From positions 248,001-312,000 of the forward strand of contig JAACJK010000222.1 of NCBI GenBank assembly GCA_013368325.1: DNA of 64,000 nucleotides, written 5' to 3'. The number at the start of each line of letters is the position of its first letter. Position 1 is the stretch's first letter. The stretch is from Ephemerocybe angulata (lineage: Eukaryota > Basidiomycota > Agaricomycetes > Agaricales > Psathyrellaceae). The notes below the pieces were generated by a model. It did no database searches. It had not been told where the DNA came from and saw nothing but the letters and a program-made list of their open reading frames with translations. Shown here piece after piece: positions 9,339-19,278 of this stretch. Made by a program: the position numbers and the translations under genes.

Positions 9339-11605
9339 ATGAGTAAAGCAAGGCTCAACGCTGGAACACCCCGCCGGGACACGCAGACGAGTGATCACCC
9401 TACCCCAATGATTGTCCATAATTGTGAGTCCATCGTGTTACTTCGTACGCTCTATTCCTGACACGATTCAGATAATGGTCCAGTGAACTGGAATCAGAAC
9501 AATGTAGGACAGGCGAGCAATGCGATATTTGGCGATAATCGCGGTGAGTGTCCCTTGGTTGGACTGGAGCACACAGCTTAATAAAGAGCACGGCTATCTC
9601 AGGAAACCTGAGTCAATACGGAGGCCAGAATGAAAGGAAAGCCGTTGATGAAGCAAAGGCAATGGAATGTCAGAATTAACTCTCCTATTTCTTGGTTCTC
9701 GTTCTCACACCCTATCACAGATTTAATTGCGAACATGGCGCCCGGGGCGATCCACGACTCCAACGAACGGTGCGATGCCCCCAAGTGCATGGAAGAGACG
9801 AGGGTCGCAGTGCAAGAAGATATCATGAGCTGGATAGCGGCTGGGGATCAGGATGCACGGTCAAAAAGGATCATGTGGGTAACGGGGCCAGCTGGTACAG
9901 GGAAGACCGCTATCTTGGGCACCATCGCAGAGACATGCAAGGAGAAAGGAACTCTTGCAGCGAGCTTCTTCTTCTCTGCTTTCGCTGGCTCGGCGAACAG
10001 GCGAACGAAGAGATGCTTAGTCCCGACACTTGCCTTTCAACTCATGGGACATGGTGGCCTAACGGAGACTCGCGAACACGTCCTATCGTCCATCGCAGAG
10101 GGTCAGGGGATCATCTTCACCAAGAATCTGAAGGAGCAATTTATCGCCATGGTTTTGAACCCCCTTCGCAAGACGCAGGAACAAGGCAATGGCACTAAAG
10201 AAGTGCCACGAATTATTATCATCGATGGGCTCGACGAATGTGACGCTGAACAATACGAGGATTCCTCTACCCTTTCCAGCGTTAGCGCGCTTGTACGGAC
10301 TCGCCAGAAAGCAGATGACCAGAAAGAAATCTTGTCTCTTCTCCTCTCCGCCACCTCCGACCCTGCATTCCCTTTTCGCGTCCTCATTGCGAGCCGCCCG
10401 GAAAAGGCCATTCGAAGCTTTTTTTCCACCGACGGCAGGACGTGCACACAAGAGCTCTTCCTCGACGACAGTTACGATCCCGACGCCGACATCGCCCTCT
10501 TTTACGACGCAAAGTTCTCGATAATATGCCGTGATCTCGGGATTGAGCCCGAGGTTTGGCCAGGGAGGGATACGAAGCTCATCCTCGTGAGCAATGCATC
10601 TGGCCAGTTCATATATGCAGCAACAGTCATGCGATATATAGAAGGGTCGCCAAATTCTTCCAAACCTAGGGCTCAGAACTCAGGTCACCCTTCTACACCA
10701 CACCGGCGCCTTGAGCATATTCTTGGCCTGACCCCCACGACGGGAGCCGAGAGATCCCCACACAATCCACTCGAGGCTCTAGACGCATTGTATCGTCTGC
10801 TGTTGGAAACCTGCCCAGATCCCGAACTCTCAATGAATTGGCTTCGAGCTATCCAAGCAAAAGATTACGCCCAAAGCCCAGTCTGGCTTCTTCGGCTCGT
10901 ATTGGAGGCATCTCCTGGTGAAGAGCAATGCGCTTTGGGGTCCTTAGCTTCCCTGTTGCCCACCCAGCTCTCCAAGGAAAGCTTGGAATCCCCATATATG
11001 TTTTACCACAAGTCGTTCCTCGATTTCATTGCCGATCGGACTAGATGCGGTGAAGCGTTTTTATCCGATGAACAGGAACTGGTCTGGAAAGCTCAGCGGT
11101 TCTTCCAGACGCTGGACCGCCGTAAGCTCGTTTTTCATTGTTTTTCTGCTCCTTATTGACATACTTGAAGACCTTGCAATCTTGCCACTGCCCGACTTAA
11201 AAGAGTATGAACAATATACAAGAATGCTGACATATGTACCCCGGGCGGCTTTCGAGGTTGTAAAACCCCACATCCTTTCATGTGACCTGCAAAAATGGGC
11301 AGCGACGGGGGCGGCCGCAGATGGGAATTACCATGTCGCGCGCTGGGCAATAGTATATATGTTCGATATAGTGCACTGTGGGGTGAGTACTTCAGTACTC
11401 GTTATTGAACAAACAACTGACCCTCGCTTTCTATCAGTGCTCTCGTTATCGTTGTCGTCCGACTTGCAGAAGTTCGGCAAGAAAGCTTGCGGGCGTTCTG
11501 AGAATGAAGGGCTGGAATATTCCCAGCTGGCTACAAGTTCTTGGTAGGGAGTGGAAAGGTCAGTTTAGGTATTGCGACCTGCAACCACCTAATACTAGAA
11601 TCTAG
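9339..11605 (+). CDS. NACHT-domain NTPase 1 (fungal NLR, nwd2-type, 667 aa)
   Basis: STAND-class NTPase; relatives are candidate fungal NOD-like receptors in non-self recognition and cell death. Six exons: 9339-9423, 9472-9543, 9603-9668, 9721-11121, 11171-11382, 11438-11605. Exon 2 encodes a Gly/Asn motif (residues 29-53, NNVGQASNAIFGDNRG). A linker with DAPKCMEETR leads to the NACHT core: P-loop GPAGTGKT (130-137), Walker B IIIIDGLDECD (about 239-249), and a sensor-like LIASRPE. A helical C-terminal region contains FYHKSFLDFI and SCDLQKWA. The last exon encodes a basic Cys-containing tail (CSRYRCRPTC). No WD40, TPR or ankyrin repeats follow. The two paralogues here share every intron position. 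Immune function is inferred from the family. Confidence 0.88.
9472..9543 (+). other. Exon 2 of NACHT gene 1: conserved Gly/Asn motif exon
   Basis: A 72 bp exon, phase 1 on both sides, encodes a single motif whose core reads NNVGQASNAIFGDNRG. It matches the equivalent exons at 33724-33789 and 59208-59273. The copy here is two codons longer. Confidence 0.85.
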
Positions 11606-12117
11606 TCTGCCAAGATTTTGACCCCAGTTCGACAAAACCTGAAGCACTTCCAGCGTCTCCGATGCTCTCTTTCATACGTGCTATCCTTTCTAAGCACAAC
11701 CACCATCTTGGCCCCACCTTCTGACTCTTTTTCCAATTCAATTCGAACCTTCACAGTCTATCATGCGTCAGGACTCTGAGGTGAAACGTCGTGCAGCCCC
11801 AAGATCGGTGGAAACGCTACCGTCTATGTGCCTGCGGGATCCTGATGAGCAGGAGAAATCGGCGCCTATATTTTATTTTGGCGCTTAGTTAGATACAAAT
11901 AGACCTCAATTTATGAATCACGCTTTCCTACTCCAGAAGTCCAGACGGCCGGGGCGCAGCCCGAGCGTGCCCGGCCGCAGGAATGTCAACGGTGGGCCGT
12001 GGCTGGTACGTTCTTCCCACATATGTAGGCTACAACTTGGCTACAACGTCCGAGGACCTTTATGGACACTTTACACCAACTGAGCTTCATCCCTGGCCAC
12101 TACTCCGCACCCCCAAC
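11606..12117. other. Intergenic, about 510 bp
   Basis: No gene is seen. An A/T-rich patch lies at 11870-11925. A GC-rich imperfect inverted repeat (GGCCGGGGCGC with GTGCCCGGCC) lies at about 11947-11976, shortly before the next gene. Confidence 0.4.
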
Positions 12118-12674
12118 ATGTCACCGTTCATCTCCTCGCGCGAGTACACGTATCACACGGATGTCCCTGCGTCCTACGATGAAGTTCTCAAGTTTATCCA
12201 GCACCCTAGCGGGCTGGCGAGCCAGAGTCCTCTGCACAAGTCAATCGTACCGGAGAAGAAAGAACGGGATTGGTACATCGTCACGGAGCGCCTCCCGTTA
12301 CTTGGGCGCTTCGAGTCCTCCATCTCCTTTCGAGCTTCGATACGTCACGTAGACAACGGAGTGGCCATCGAGGTGGAGGCTGGGCTGGGGACGGTACTTA
12401 AGTCCCAATATCTTGTCGAGAAGGCGGATGGGAAGGGCCGCGGGTGTGTTTTAAAGGAGTCGACGATTGTGGAGGTGCGTACCTTGTGCTCACCGCAGTC
12501 CTTATCAACTTTGTGTTTCTCAGCTGCTTCCTAATATAGGCTCCTTTCCCCCTTATGCCTTACATCTATGGCACAATGGCGAAGGCTCACGTTGCCGTCC
12601 TTAATAGTGTTGCGCGGAAGGCGGGGGATGGAAATCTGCCCTCCCTGTCTCATGCGACTGACCATTGGTCGTAA
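12118..12674 (+). CDS. START-like small protein, DUF7053-like, copy 1 (163 aa)
   Basis: Function unknown. Two exons, 12118-12474 and 12540-12674, joined in phase 0. The protein begins SSREYTYHTDVPASYDEVLK and contains DWYIVTERLPLLGRF, then alternating strand-like segments. This resembles the START/SRPBCC-type fold of the fungal DUF7053 group (similarity judged by eye). The neighbour at 12995-13524 is a paralogue with an exon 1 of identical length (357 bp) and an intron at the same place. The start is the ATG immediately before the region aligned between the copies. The C-terminal exon is longer and diverged from copy 2. Confidence 0.7.
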
Positions 12675-12994
12675 CTCAGCACTTTTGACTCTGACTGGTG
12701 GCGCGCTTTCTTCCATCTAGCGCTCGCAGGCGTATCTTCTTCACCCCTGCGCTCGAGAGTCACTTGCCACATATAAACCAGTGCTTTCTGGGATCAAGTA
12801 ACGAATATCATCATCACGATGCCCTTTTGCCATCTTTTTTTTGCCACCGACGAGAAGCTGCGGTGGTTGGCAACCGATGCGGGAAACTGCTTTATGCGAA
12901 CTTTCCAATCGGCTCACCTCCCTACCCCCGAGGTCAGAGATATAAGAGTACTGATTCAGAAACCTGCTATCTTTGCTAATCATCCCTCACCACA
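12675..12994. promoter_or_regulatory. Spacer/promoter between the tandem DUF7053-like genes
   Basis: This 320 bp spacer holds TATA-like runs at 12771-12777 (ATATAAA) and near 12940-12946 (ATATAAG). The second lies about 50 bp upstream of the copy 2 start codon. Confidence 0.45.
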
Positions 12995-13524
12995 ATGGGC
13001 TTCCTCACCTCTACCCGCGATTTCACTTACGAGGCAGTCATTAAAGCCCCTCAACAAAAAGTTGTGTCCTTCATCCAAAAGCCGGACAGCCTCCCCCGCC
13101 AAAGCCCTCTCTTCGTGTCTCTCACCCCAGACGCGTCGGCTACCGAGCAAAACTGGTTTATCATCACCGAGCGCGTACCCATCGCTGGGCCTATTGAGAC
13201 GAAGACGACCTTCCGCGCGAGGCTCGTGCCAGTATCGAATGGTCTGGATAGCGATGTGGAGGCATCGCTTGGGGTAAAACTCAAGGCACACTATACGGTG
13301 GAGAAGAAGGGTGAGAACGAGTCCGTGTTAAAGGAATTTACAACGATGGAGGTGAGTCGAACTCCATGTATTTGGCTAGGGATTTGCTGACCCAAGGGCT
13401 AATATCACAGGCCTCGTCTCTCCTCATCGGATTCACCTTCCCAACCATGGCTGATGCTCACAAAGCGGTCATCGACGGTGTCGCAGCAAAGGCAGCACAA
13501 GGGGGGCTTGATGCACTCGACTAA
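12995..13524 (+). CDS. START-like small protein, DUF7053-like, copy 2 (157 aa)
   Basis: Tandem paralogue of the preceding gene, function unknown. Exons are 12995-13351 and 13411-13524, phase 0, with TAA at 13522. Shared features with copy 1 are the opening (STRDFTYEAVIKAP against SSREYTYHTDVPAS), a QSPL block, WFIITERVPIAGP against WYIVTERLPLLGR, and a basic, hydrophobic C-terminal helix after the intron. No signal peptide or membrane segment is visible, so a cytosolic protein is likely. A lipid or hydrophobic ligand pocket would fit a START-like fold, but this is inference. Confidence 0.72.
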
Positions 13525-13856
13525 ATGGCGAAGCTAGATGCGGTTTCTGATATGAGGACCATAAAGGTCTCGACTTTTCGTACGGTTTCTACCTTACAGC
13601 ATTTAATCACTTCCGTCCATTATTGGTGTACGCATATATCCGTTGAAATAGCATTAGAGTCCAAACGACTGTAAAGGGAGCACTTTATACTGTGCCTTGT
13701 CACCTCATTCCCTTCGTTATTTAGTGTTCCCAAAGTCAATGCGCCAACTTCAGGACCTCCAGCGTCAAAGCAACCCTACCGTCTGATGCCATTGTTCGCA
13801 TCAGCTGGCTCTATTTCCCAACCAGCCGTCGACGTTGCTTTACCTCATTCCATGCT
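13525..13856. other. Intergenic, 3' UTR and promoter
   Basis: About 330 bp between two plus-strand genes. No coding signal is recognised. Confidence 0.5.
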
Positions 13857-15024
13857 ATGACCTCCGGCGGCACCTCAACAACTCGATCATCTTTCTTCCA
13901 TGCAACCGCTATCCTCGTACCCTTGGCTACCCTGGTATACCTTGCCTACCGACGGATTGTAACTTCCGAGAAGGAGGAGGCCAAGTCCAAGTCGGATATC
14001 ACGCAATATGGGCTGTTCCACCTGTCCCTGAACAAGCTGCCGAATGAGCTCCCTGGGGAACCACCGAAGACGGAATGGCTGAATATGGGGTACTGGAAGG
14101 TCAGTTCCCAATGGTACGAGTGGCATGCTGCAGCAGAGACTCAACCAGGCACGATAGGGCACAACAAGCTTTCCAGAAGCGTGTCGTGGTTAGTCCACCA
14201 TTGACGACTGAGAACGAATGAGCATGCAAGCCAACACTTTGTGGTAGCTTTGGCTATGAAAGTGATCAAGGCTGCCAAGGTCAAGCCCGGCCATAGCGTA
14301 CTTGGTAAGCTTGTACTCTTGGGTCGACATCCGTTCTGACGTTAACAAATCCCTTCCAGATGTGGGATTCGGCACAGGCGAATGCCTCGTTCTTCTTCTC
14401 TCCGATCCTGCCGTACCTCGACCGTCCAAGGTGTCGGGGATCACAGACATGGCCTCCCACTGTGATAGAACGAAAGCCCGACTACGAAAGATACAGGAAG
14501 CTGAGCACGATGAGCCGGCTGTCCAGGTCAACCTCCTCGCTGGAGATGCCATATATCGGCCCGATGCACATAAGAGGTGGGCGAAGAAGCATCCCTTGGA
14601 CCCAACCTCCAAAGAAAAATACGACGCAATCCTGGCCACAGACTGTGCATACCACTTCAACACCAGAAGGACCTTCTTGTCCCAAGCTTTCAAGATGCTT
14701 CGGCCAGGAGGGAGGATCGCTCTCGCCGACATATGCTTTGCAAACTCGGCTCTTTCAACGTGGAGGGCGAGAGCCATCACCTACATCCTTCGCCTCATGC
14801 CTTTACAAAACCGAATAAGCGAGAGTGATTACCTTCGGCAGATGGTGCTAGGCTGTGGGTACGAAAATGTTGTCGCTGAAGACATAACGGAGCAGGTGTT
14901 TCCTCATTTCATCCGATTTCTGAAGCGCCAAGGGATCCTGTGGTGGCTGTTTGCTACCGTTCTCCAACTATATACCAGCAGTGGGGCACGATTCATCGTC
15001 ATCTCTGGAGAAAAGCCTCTCTAG
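13857..15024 (+). CDS. SAM-dependent methyltransferase with N-terminal membrane anchor (331 aa)
   Basis: Class I methyltransferase of unknown substrate. Four exons: 13857-14099, 14158-14188 (only 31 bp), 14248-14304 and 14360-15024. A hydrophobic N-terminal segment (TAILVPLATLVYLAYRRIV) should anchor it in a membrane. WLNMGYWK precedes the fold, the splice at the micro-exon restores FPEACRALAMKV, and SAM motif I is DVGFGTGE at residues 111-118. Later motifs are YDAILATDCAYHF and FKMLRPGGRIALAD, with amphipathic C-terminal helices. It resembles uncharacterised basidiomycete type-11 methyltransferases. The small second exon is supported only by frame and family-like sequence. Confidence 0.78.
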
Positions 15025-15250
15025 TGCGATACCCTGCGATACCCATACCATTGTACCTTAGTCTTAGTCTTTGAGATCAATGACTGCTATGATATCATCC
15101 ATGTGGACCCGGCACGCCCTGGCACGCGGCGGTTAGGGGCTATATTAATTGCGTGCATGTTCCTCGCAGCGCAGGGCGCCGCAAGCCAACGAGGCTGTCC
15201 CAATTCGCCAGCCGACCGAGCACCCACACCACCCACACACCCCTTGCTCC

Positions 15251-16351
15251 ATGACCGCCATCCAAGCCATCTTCATCCGCGGCTACGAAGAGCGTACGGT
15301 GCCCAAGTCGCACATCGTCTACAAAATCGACGTCCAGGCGCACGTCCGATCATGGCAAATGTGGAGGCGCTACTCCGAATTCGATGACCTGCACACGGAG
15401 CTCACCAAGTCAACCAAGTCAGCACCGCCGTGCTCGCTGCCACCAAAACACCCGTTCTCGATACTGCGGCCAAAGAACGAGCCGAAGGTCTTGGAGGAGA
15501 GGAGGGCAGGACTCGAGACGTATCTGCGGGCGATACTGAGTGCGAAGGAGGACGTGTGGCGCGAGTCGCAGGCGTTCAAAGACTTTCTCGGGATACCCGT
15601 CGGGCGGCAGGGCACGCTCGCATCCTCGCACAACCCGGGTGTGCAGTTCACCTCCTCGACATGGCTGGACGAGCACTCCGAGCTGCAGGGCCGCCTGCGG
15701 GACGTGTGGTCCGACATTAACAAGCGCGACGCCCTCTCGGAGCAGGGCGACATCGCGGCCTCGCACAAGAGCAACGTCACGGCGAAGGCGAAGCTGGCCG
15801 GGGTCCTCGCGCGGATTGGGAGTATGGAGAAGGCGCTGCAGCCGCTGGCGATGGGTGGGATGAGCGAGGGCGAGCTGCAGCGGCGGACGGATATGGTGGC
15901 GAGGCTGAGGGACGATTGCGAGAAGCTGAGCCGGATGGTCACTATTGCGCGGCAGACGTCGACGAGGGCTGCTCTGGATAATGCTGCTGGTCCTTCGTCT
16001 GGGGGCGTGCGTGCTGCGCCGGAGTCGGATAGGGCGGCGTTGCTGGGGTCGAATCAGTTCGCGAGGCCGGCACGGAGAGTCTTTGGTGCGAGTTCGCCCC
16101 CGAAGGAGTCAGAGACTACGAGACCACTGGATAACCAAGGCCTGCTCAGCTTGCAGCAGACACAAATGGATCAGCAGGACAACCAACTCTCGCAGCTGAC
16201 CACCATTCTGCAACGACATCGACAACTGGGCGAGGCAATTGGGCACGAGGTCAACTTACAGATTGAGATGCTCGACGACCTGGACAACGAAGTTGATCGG
16301 GTGGGCGGCAAATTGAACTCGACGAAGCAGAAGTTGAACAGGCTGGGGTAA
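15251..16351 (+). CDS. VAM7: Vam7-like PX/Qc-SNARE protein (366 aa)
   Basis: Vam7 is the soluble Qc-SNARE of vacuole/late endosome fusion, recruited through PI3P binding. The frame is intron-free. A PX domain occupies roughly residues 1-115 (HVRSWQMWRRYSEFDDLH and LPPKHPF are characteristic). A helical middle follows (STWLDEHSELQGRLRDVW). The C-terminal SNARE motif lies at about residues 300-366 (QQTQMDQQDNQLSQLTTIL, ending NSTKQKLNRLG). There is no membrane anchor, as in yeast Vam7. An in-frame ATG at 15149 would add 34 residues with no similarity, so MTAIQAIFI at 15251 is taken as the start. Confidence 0.9.
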   Translation: MTAIQAIFIRGYEERTVPKSHIVYKIDVQAHVRSWQMWRRYSEFDDLHTELTKSTKSAPPCSLPPKHPFSILRPKNEPKVLEERRAGLETYLRAILSAKEDVWRESQAFKDFLGIPVGRQGTLASSHNPGVQFTSSTWLDEHSELQGRLRDVWSDINKRDALSEQGDIAASHKSNVTAKAKLAGVLARIGSMEKALQPLAMGGMSEGELQRRTDMVARLRDDCEKLSRMVTIARQTSTRAALDNAAGPSSGGVRAAPESDRAALLGSNQFARPARRVFGASSPPKESETTRPLDNQGLLSLQQTQMDQQDNQLSQLTTILQRHRQLGEAIGHEVNLQIEMLDDLDNEVDRVGGKLNSTKQKLNRLG

Positions 16352-16519
16352 TTCCGATGGGTCGTAGGTGGTATTGGGTCGTATCTACGTCTACTATGTA
16401 CAATGTGCTGAGTCTAGCTGAAGTGAGGGTGTGTGTTATTCCAAGGATCTGAGATTACTGTAGAATTAGAAAGGATATGCAACTATAATACAGCGCAGTC
16501 AGGACATATTGTCCGAGCG

Positions 16520-17674
16520 CTATGGGCTTTTAATGAGCCATCGACCGATGCCCTGAAGATGGTGTCAGCAAGCTAGAAAGTCGGTTAGAATTGTGGACGT
16601 ACCTCGTAGCACGAAATCATGATACCGCAAGCAGGTGCGATTTTAGCAACACGAGGGCTGAGGCCGGCAAAGAGAGCAGAGGCGCCTTCTGTCTTGATGA
16701 TCTTCGAAAGCAATGATATCGTCCCGGTTAATTGGTTACCGGAGCCAGACATTATTAGCGCCTGTCTTCTCGTTTTAAGGACGTCGAAAGGGGAGGTGAG
16801 GAGGGCGGCGGAACTTCCGGAAATTGCTCCAGAAATAAATGCGAAGAAAGCTCCTTCATGACCACGGTTGGCGAAGGCTTTCTTCCACGCTTCGTAACTA
16901 GCCCAATAATAGCCAGAGAATGTTACGTCGCGCCATAGTGTAGGACCAAGGCCTCTCCAAAGATAGAGTGTGCCATTTTGCCGAATCAAAGAGCGAAGGG
17001 AGGTGAGCACGGAGCGGAGCGTATGTGGATGCTGGGCGGATACGGGTGTCGATTGGAGGTTGGTGCGAATGAGTTCTAGGGGCGAAGCAATGGTGGATAT
17101 TGAGCCACGAGCGATGACGCCAGCAGTGAGCGGGGTGAGGGCGCTCCCGTGGAGCAGTGGCGGGAGGACGTTATTCAGGAGGTGATCGTAAGTGAGAATG
17201 TAAGCCGTTGAGGACGGCACGCCTATTACCCTGAAATAGATGTTAACTCATGCGAATGAATACTAAATTATCAACGTACAGCGAAGTTCCGCAGCCCTTC
17301 CATAGCCCTGCAACGCCTTCTGCCTTCCATACGTGCTTGACGGCGTCATAGAACCCGGTTACCCGTTCTCTCTTGAATACCCCATGGTCCCAGACGCACA
17401 CGAGCTCCCCTGCGAGTGGACGAGCTATTGAAGACATATTCCGGACACATGAGGCTGCATTACTTGGCTGACAGCATGTATTTGGTGGCGGTTTTGGGAA
17501 GAGGGGTCGTGAATCTCGTGGCTGGGTCTGCAGTCGGGTCTTGACCAAGTCGAACGGCGTCACTGGAGCGACGTTAGAGCTAACAGATGCACGCAGAAAG
17601 TACTACTCACTAGTCAACGCCGTCAGCGTCGAGCCAGTTGCCGCTGCAATGATTTTCGCCTGGAAGGGATCCAT
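16520..17674 (-). CDS. MTM1: Mitochondrial carrier, Mtm1/SLC25A39-40 type (335 aa)
   Basis: Inner-membrane carrier; yeast Mtm1 is linked to manganese loading of Sod2 and the human relatives to mitochondrial glutathione import. Four exons: 17611-17674, 17280-17562, 16603-17230 and 16520-16552. The frame sums exactly to 336 codons. The three carrier repeats carry PFDLVKTRLQ, SPLELIRTNLQ and SPFDVLKTRRQ, the PX(D/E)XX(K/R) signatures. WKGCGTSL and WRGLGPTLWRD mark the repeat ends. The first intron acceptor (CTCCAG) was chosen because it yields the conserved LTMTPFDLVKT junction. The last exon encodes GIGRWLIKSP. The gene is divergent from eIF4E. Confidence 0.87.
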
Positions 17675-18039
17675 GGCGGGGGCGGACTGTGGTGGACGGG
17701 AAAGGAGGAGCGTTGCCGGCCGATGATGTGTTTCCTCGGAACTAAAAGTTATCAGATAATGAGTTGGCTTAGTCAGCGGCTGATAAGCCAGACTCACGTG
17801 GCGGGATTGTTGTCAAAAAGAGATTGAAACCCATTGCCGCGCTCCAATAAATCTCAAAACTCGACTTTCCCTCCATCCACCGACTCCATAGCATTTGACG
17901 CGAAACTATACTATTTGTACATTCGAATATCAACTCCCGTGTCCACTCTCTGTTCTCTGGCCTGTTCTCCTGCGGTTTCTTTCATCCGCCTGCTTGACAT
18001 TCCCTCGTCTCCGTAAATCCATCCACCTTCGCCGAAACC
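17675..18039. promoter_or_regulatory. Divergent promoter MTM1/eIF4E
   Basis: A 365 bp spacer between divergent start codons, pyrimidine-rich on the eIF4E side. No defined element is recognised. Confidence 0.45.
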
Positions 18040-19162
18040 ATGGCCACCACCACCTCTAACTCGGCTCTCCCCGAGGCTGCCCTCAAGGCATCGAGAGCTG
18101 CGCTCTCTGCCGCCCTCTCAGACCAGGAGGCATCGACCGCCACCACCGACCCCGACCAGACCCTCGAAGCAGGCGAGATCCAAGAGGTCGATATGCAGGC
18201 TCAGGCTGATCAAATTCGCACTGTCTTCAGTGACCCCGCTAACTTTAACGTCAAAGTGCGCTTTTTTACCGTCCTGACTATGCCATATCTGACCCAGTGG
18301 CGCCCATAGCACCCCCTTTTCTCTGCCTGGACTTTGTGGTTCGATTCTCCCTCGACAAAAGGCCGCAATCTCCCCCAAACCCCCATGTCCGCATTCCCGC
18401 AAACACCTGGAGCCCAGACGCCTGGAGCCGTTGGAGGCGGGTGGATGGACGATATCAAACGAGTGATCAACTTTGACTCTGTCGAGGAGTTCTGGGGGTA
18501 GGAAATTATTTGATTTGCTCACGGAATCGTCAATCTAACCACTGGGCTAATAGATTGTACAACAACATCATACCCCCATCCCAGCTGCCTCAAAAGGCCA
18601 ACTACTACCTTTTCAAAGTGAGTGGCAGTGGCGCTTGTTGCCGAGGTGTGATCACTGACCTAGTAATAGGAAGGAATCATCCCTGCCTGGGAGGACGAGG
18701 CAAATAAGTACGGTGGAAAATGGAGTATCCAGCTCCCCAAAGACAAGAACAGGCCCCATGTTGATAGAATGTGGCTGTTTACCGTGAGTCAACCGCGCCC
18801 GTAGCGCAGCCCGACGCAGTGCTAAAATGACCTATGTGCTGTAGATGCTTGCTGCGATCGGCGAGACATTTGACCCTTCGCCCAACGGCAACGTGAACGA
18901 CTCTTTAATCACAGGCGTCATTGTGTCAACACGACCGCAGTTTTACCGGTTGTCAATATGGACGCGCCTGGCCCCTGGGGGCGCAGAGGACGACGCAAAG
19001 CTGCGGGAGCGCATTGAGGCTGTGGGACGCCATTTCAAAATGCAGGTGCTCGGGTACCAGGAGGTGCAGCGCCTCGCGGGGCCTCTTGCGACCGAGGTCG
19101 AATTCCAGTCGCACAAGGATTCCGAGAAGAAGGGCAAATCGGTGCGGAAGATTGTAGTTTAA
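18040..19162 (+). CDS. CDC33: Translation initiation factor eIF4E (mRNA cap-binding protein)
   Basis: Binds the 7-methylguanosine cap and recruits eIF4G. Several exons join in frame from 18040 to TAA at 19160-19162. A variable N-terminus of about 70 residues is followed by the core: HPLFSAWTLWFDSP, the FWGLYNNIIPPSQL region, WEDEANKYGGKWSIQLPK and MLAAIGETFDP. The cap-stacking tryptophans of the family are present in AWTLWF and in the WED motif. A Thr/Pro-rich insertion (PQTPMSAFPQTPGAQTPG) before the FWGLYNN block is longer than in yeast eIF4E and may be flexible. Confidence 0.93.
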
Positions 19163-19224
19163 TCTCTTGTTTGTGCCTTTATTTGGCGTATGCTATGATG
19201 GATATGCCAATGACATCACGCTCT

Positions 19225-19233
19225 GTATATAAG
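19225..19233 (+). promoter_or_regulatory. PIL1: TATA-like element upstream of PIL1
   Basis: TATATAAGG lies about 45-50 bp before the PIL1 ATG. The position is plausible for a core TATA box with a very short leader. Confidence 0.4.
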
Positions 19234-19278
19234 GCGACAAAGACCGTCTGCTCCAATAATCGTCCCTTCCTCTCTACC

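Noticed and set aside
9339..11605. Search for WD40, TPR or ankyrin repeats downstream of the NACHT cores
   Set aside because: No GH/WD pairs or repeat periodicity in any of the three C-termini; each reading frame ends shortly after the Cys tail exon.
18338..18347. GGTTCGATTC, a tRNA B-box-like sequence
   Set aside because: It is inside the eIF4E coding exon (LWFDSP) and no A box, acceptor stem or cloverleaf can be formed around it.
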